DNA of 6,905 nt, taken from contig CANESA010000026.1 in NCBI GenBank assembly GCA_947440735.1, forward strand, positions 1-6,905. The letters run 5' to 3'. Shown here piece by piece: positions 5,457 through 6,905 of the stretch. Position 1 is the stretch's first letter. Each line of letters begins with the position of its first letter. The DNA comes from Candidatus Nanopelagicaceae bacterium (GTDB lineage: Bacteria > Actinomycetota > Actinomycetes > Nanopelagicales > Nanopelagicaceae). The notes under the pieces were generated by a model. That model did no database searches. It saw only the letters and a program-made list of their open reading frames with translations, and was not told the DNA's origin. The position numbers and the translations under genes are program-made.

Positions 5457-5480
5457 ACTGTTGAGACTACTGTTGAGAGC
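5457..5480. repeat. 12-bp-period duplication abutting the PAQR start codon
   Basis: ACTGTTGAGA occurs at 5457-5466 and again at 5469-5478, a 12-bp period in which 10 of 12 positions match. The second copy ends 2 bp before the ATG, and its TTGAGAG is the only Shine-Dalgarno-like stretch for the gene, so duplication also doubles the ribosome-binding element. Just upstream, GACCA recurs at 5428, 5439 and 5449. Confidence 0.7.
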
Positions 5481-6161
5481 ATGGAAGCCGCAGCAGAGAA
5501 ACCCCTCCAGGAAACAGTGGAGAAGAATCTCATTGCGCCACCTAAGTTGCGTGGCTGGTTTCACTTAGGGGCCACGCCAGTAGTGATAATTGCCTCGCTC
5601 GTACTCTTTATATTGAGTAAGGAGTCACTGAGATTTGCAGTGGCCCTGTATTCCCTCACCGCCATCACGCTCTTTAGCGTCTCAGCTATTTATCACAGAG
5701 TCCCGTGGACACCTGCGAAGAAGAAGATTTGGCGCAGATGGGATCACGCGAATATCAATCTCTTGATCGCAGGTTCCTACACACCTTTTGCAATGACCCT
5801 GCTTGAAGGTCGAGATCGGACCATCTGCCTCAGCGTTGTCTGGATCGGCGCACTCCTGGGTGTGACGATGCGAATCTTCTGGCTCGGTGCCCCACGTTGG
5901 CTCTACGTGATCAACTATTTAGCTCTTGGCTGGGTCGCAGTTTTCTACACTCCTCAGCTCTATAAAGAGGGTGGCTTGTGGGTACTGATCCCTATCCTGA
6001 TTGGCGGCCTGCTCTACTCAGTGGGTGCGATTTTCTACGCCCTCAAAAAGCCCGGGACCAATGCTAAATATTTCGGCTTCCACGAGCTCTTCCATATCTT
6101 CGTGCTGGCCGCCTGGATCTCTCAATATCTGGCAATCTCCTTCGCCATCTACCGCGATTAG
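5481..6161 (+). CDS. Hemolysin III / PAQR-family membrane protein
   Basis: The protein has 226 residues, normal for bacterial hemolysin III (YqfA/YplQ-like) members, with a short hydrophilic N-terminus (1-25) and seven predicted membrane helices. The family's metal-site residues are all present: S68-x3-H72 in SAIYH, D88-H89 in WDHANI, and H201-x3-H205 in GFHELFH; IAGSYTPF (96-103) is also typical. Relatives are integral membrane proteins with a bound-zinc, hydrolase-like site (ceramidase-type in eukaryotic relatives). Bacterial members are linked to membrane homeostasis, and the haemolysin name is historical. The ATG at 5481 lies directly after a tandem duplication with only a weak GAGAG ribosome site. 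Upstream codons stay open to 5430 but contain no start. It is divergent from actinorhodopsin. Family is confident; biochemical role is not. Confidence 0.93.
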   Translation: MEAAAEKPLQETVEKNLIAPPKLRGWFHLGATPVVIIASLVLFILSKESLRFAVALYSLTAITLFSVSAIYHRVPWTPAKKKIWRRWDHANINLLIAGSYTPFAMTLLEGRDRTICLSVVWIGALLGVTMRIFWLGAPRWLYVINYLALGWVAVFYTPQLYKEGGLWVLIPILIGGLLYSVGAIFYALKKPGTNAKYFGFHELFHIFVLAAWISQYLAISFAIYRD

Positions 6162-6170
6162 CCCCGTCTA

Positions 6171-6206
6171 GCGCTGCTTATGGCGCTGCTTATGGTGCTG
6201 CTATCG
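6171..6206. repeat. Three tandem copies of a 12-bp unit after the PAQR gene
   Basis: GCGCTGCTTATG is repeated exactly at 6171-6182 and 6183-6194. A third, diverged copy is GTGCTGCTATCG at 6195-6206. The array begins 9 bp after the PAQR stop. The third copy is 11/12 identical to GCGCTGCTATCG at 666-677, next to the xylA repeat. Confidence 0.85.
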
Positions 6207-6230
6207 CCCAGATATCACCCTGGCTCACTT

Positions 6231-6258
6231 TTGGAGAACTCCATTGGTGCCCTAATCT
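6231..6258 (+). promoter_or_regulatory. Candidate promoter of the coiled-coil gene, leaderless arrangement
   Basis: TTGGAG (6231-6236), a 16-bp spacer and TAATCT (6253-6258) fit actinobacterial -35/-10 elements. The -10 abuts an ATG at 6259 and ends 6 bp before a second in-frame ATG at 6265, so a transcript would begin at or next to the latter. The -35 box overlaps the inverted repeat TGGAG-AA-CTCCA (6232-6243), a possible operator. Confidence 0.5.
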
Positions 6259-6264
6259 ATGGCC

Positions 6265-6905
6265 ATGGCAAATGAGAAGAGCACCTTCCTTAACTGGGTA
6301 GGTTTCAAAGAGGGCGAAACAACGACGCAGAACTCTGTCGATCGCATTCGCGAACTTGAGGCACAGTTATCTGACCTGCGCTCACGCCGTGACATCACAT
6401 CTTTGAGTAAAGAAGAGTTTGAAATCTTGGCTACAGAGACTGCTATGAGCATGATCAAATCTGCTCAAGCTCGCGAACAGAAAGCATTCTCTGCCTCTGA
6501 GCGCGTTGTGAGTGAGGCAAGTAAAACTGCTCGCGAAGCAGTTGAAGGTGCTGAAAATAAAGCTCGCGCACTTTTATCTGGCGCAGAATCTCGTGGTCGC
6601 AAATACATCACAACTGCAGAGAGTGAAGCAGAAGATATTCTTTCTCAAGCCGCTACAGACGCTGAAGCTATCTTTGAAGAGAAGCGACGCGAAGTCTCTG
6701 CCTTAGCGCTAGCTGCCCGCCGTGAAGGTGAGCGAATGATCTCCGAAGCACAGGATGAAGTTGTTGCCTATCGCCAGTGGTTGAGTCAGGTGATGTCTGA
6801 TGCTGAGCGACTTAATCGCATTCAAACTCAATCTCTTAATGCGGCAGAAAATGCTATTGCACAAGGTCGCTCGAGTCTTGAGACCGCCTTTGCTCGCCTG
6901 AGTGA
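6265..6905 (+). CDS. Coiled-coil protein with hendecad repeats (runs off the right edge)
   Basis: The visible 213 residues are almost wholly alpha-helical, with no enzyme motif. Residues 6-16 (STFLNWVGFKE) form a short hydrophobic, possibly membrane-touching tip. Residues 25-42 look like an ordinary coiled coil (VDRIRELEAQLSDLRSRR). Residues 72-170 fall into nine consecutive 11-residue units with small residues at unit positions 3 and 7 and hydrophobics at 10-11, for example EGAENKARALL. Such hendecads occur in DivIVA/Wag31-like polar scaffolds, F0 b subunits and stomatin-like proteins; none of these is established here. The start at 6265 is preferred over 6259 because the -10 box abuts 6259 and no Shine-Dalgarno is at a usable distance; upstream GTG and TTG codons run into a stop. 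A cell-division or envelope scaffold is a guess. The 3' end is outside the window. Confidence 0.85.
   Translation, partial: MANEKSTFLNWVGFKEGETTTQNSVDRIRELEAQLSDLRSRRDITSLSKEEFEILATETAMSMIKSAQAREQKAFSASERVVSEASKTAREAVEGAENKARALLSGAESRGRKYITTAESEAEDILSQAATDAEAIFEEKRREVSALALAARREGERMISEAQDEVVAYRQWLSQVMSDAERLNRIQTQSLNAAENAIAQGRSSLETAFARLS

Noticed and set aside
6180..6275. A 31-codon frame (MALLMVLLS...) in the repeat after the PAQR gene, in frame with the PAQR stop, suggesting read-through or a small peptide
   Set aside because: The PAQR protein is already of normal length with its last helix intact. The hydrophobic start comes from the 12-bp repeat being a multiple of three, and no ribosome site precedes it.
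1..6905. CRISPR arrays, insertion sequences and rRNA
   Set aside because: No spaced palindromic repeats, transposase motifs, terminal inverted repeats or rRNA-like segments were seen on either strand.

Overview
The window looks like chromosomal DNA from a planktonic freshwater actinobacterium, most likely of the acI type (Nanopelagicales, Planktophila-like). Three things point there: an actinorhodopsin with its characteristic helix C block, a xylose isomerase whose residue numbering matches the Streptomyces enzymes, and moderate GC with very tight gene packing. The lineage is inferred from gene content; no marker gene is present to prove it.

Layout. Positions 1-641 (minus) hold the N-terminal 213 codons of xylose isomerase, which runs off the left edge. 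Positions 642-824 are its upstream region, with a 12-bp tandem repeat. A complete tRNA-Leu(UAG) at 825-908 is followed by a small helix-hairpin-helix protein (970-1305, plus). That gene meets, tail to tail with a 4-bp overlap, a minus-strand series read from right to left: a DUF885 metallopeptidase-like protein (4350-2698), an 83-residue three-helix membrane protein (2698-2447), an arsenate reductase (2400-1978) and an arsenic-type aquaporin (1973-1302). Upstream of these, separated by a strong intrinsic terminator, is the actinorhodopsin gene (5205-4441, minus). A 275-bp divergent region separates it from a hemolysin III/PAQR-family membrane protein (5481-6161, plus). The window closes with the start of an open-ended coiled-coil gene (from 6265, plus) that carries about nine successive 11-residue repeats.

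How the genes fit together. The rhodopsin is predicted to be a green-absorbing, light-driven proton pump. The reductase and aquaporin form a minimal arsenate-detoxification pair, in which arsenate is reduced to arsenite and arsenite leaves through a channel. No pump (ArsB/Acr3) or ArsR regulator is visible. Xylose isomerase feeds pentose use. The DUF885 gene and the coiled-coil gene both have a -10-like box placed so that transcription would begin at or next to the ATG, which suggests leaderless transcripts.

The points most worth a second look are: (i) four independent intergenic tandem duplications with a 12-13 bp unit; (ii) a 29-nt hairpin ending exactly in the arsC start codon; (iii) the hendecad array in the coiled-coil protein; (iv) a 20-bp inverted repeat and a folded leader in the rhodopsin/PAQR divergent region; (v) an unknown small membrane protein translationally coupled to the DUF885 gene and lying just before arsC.
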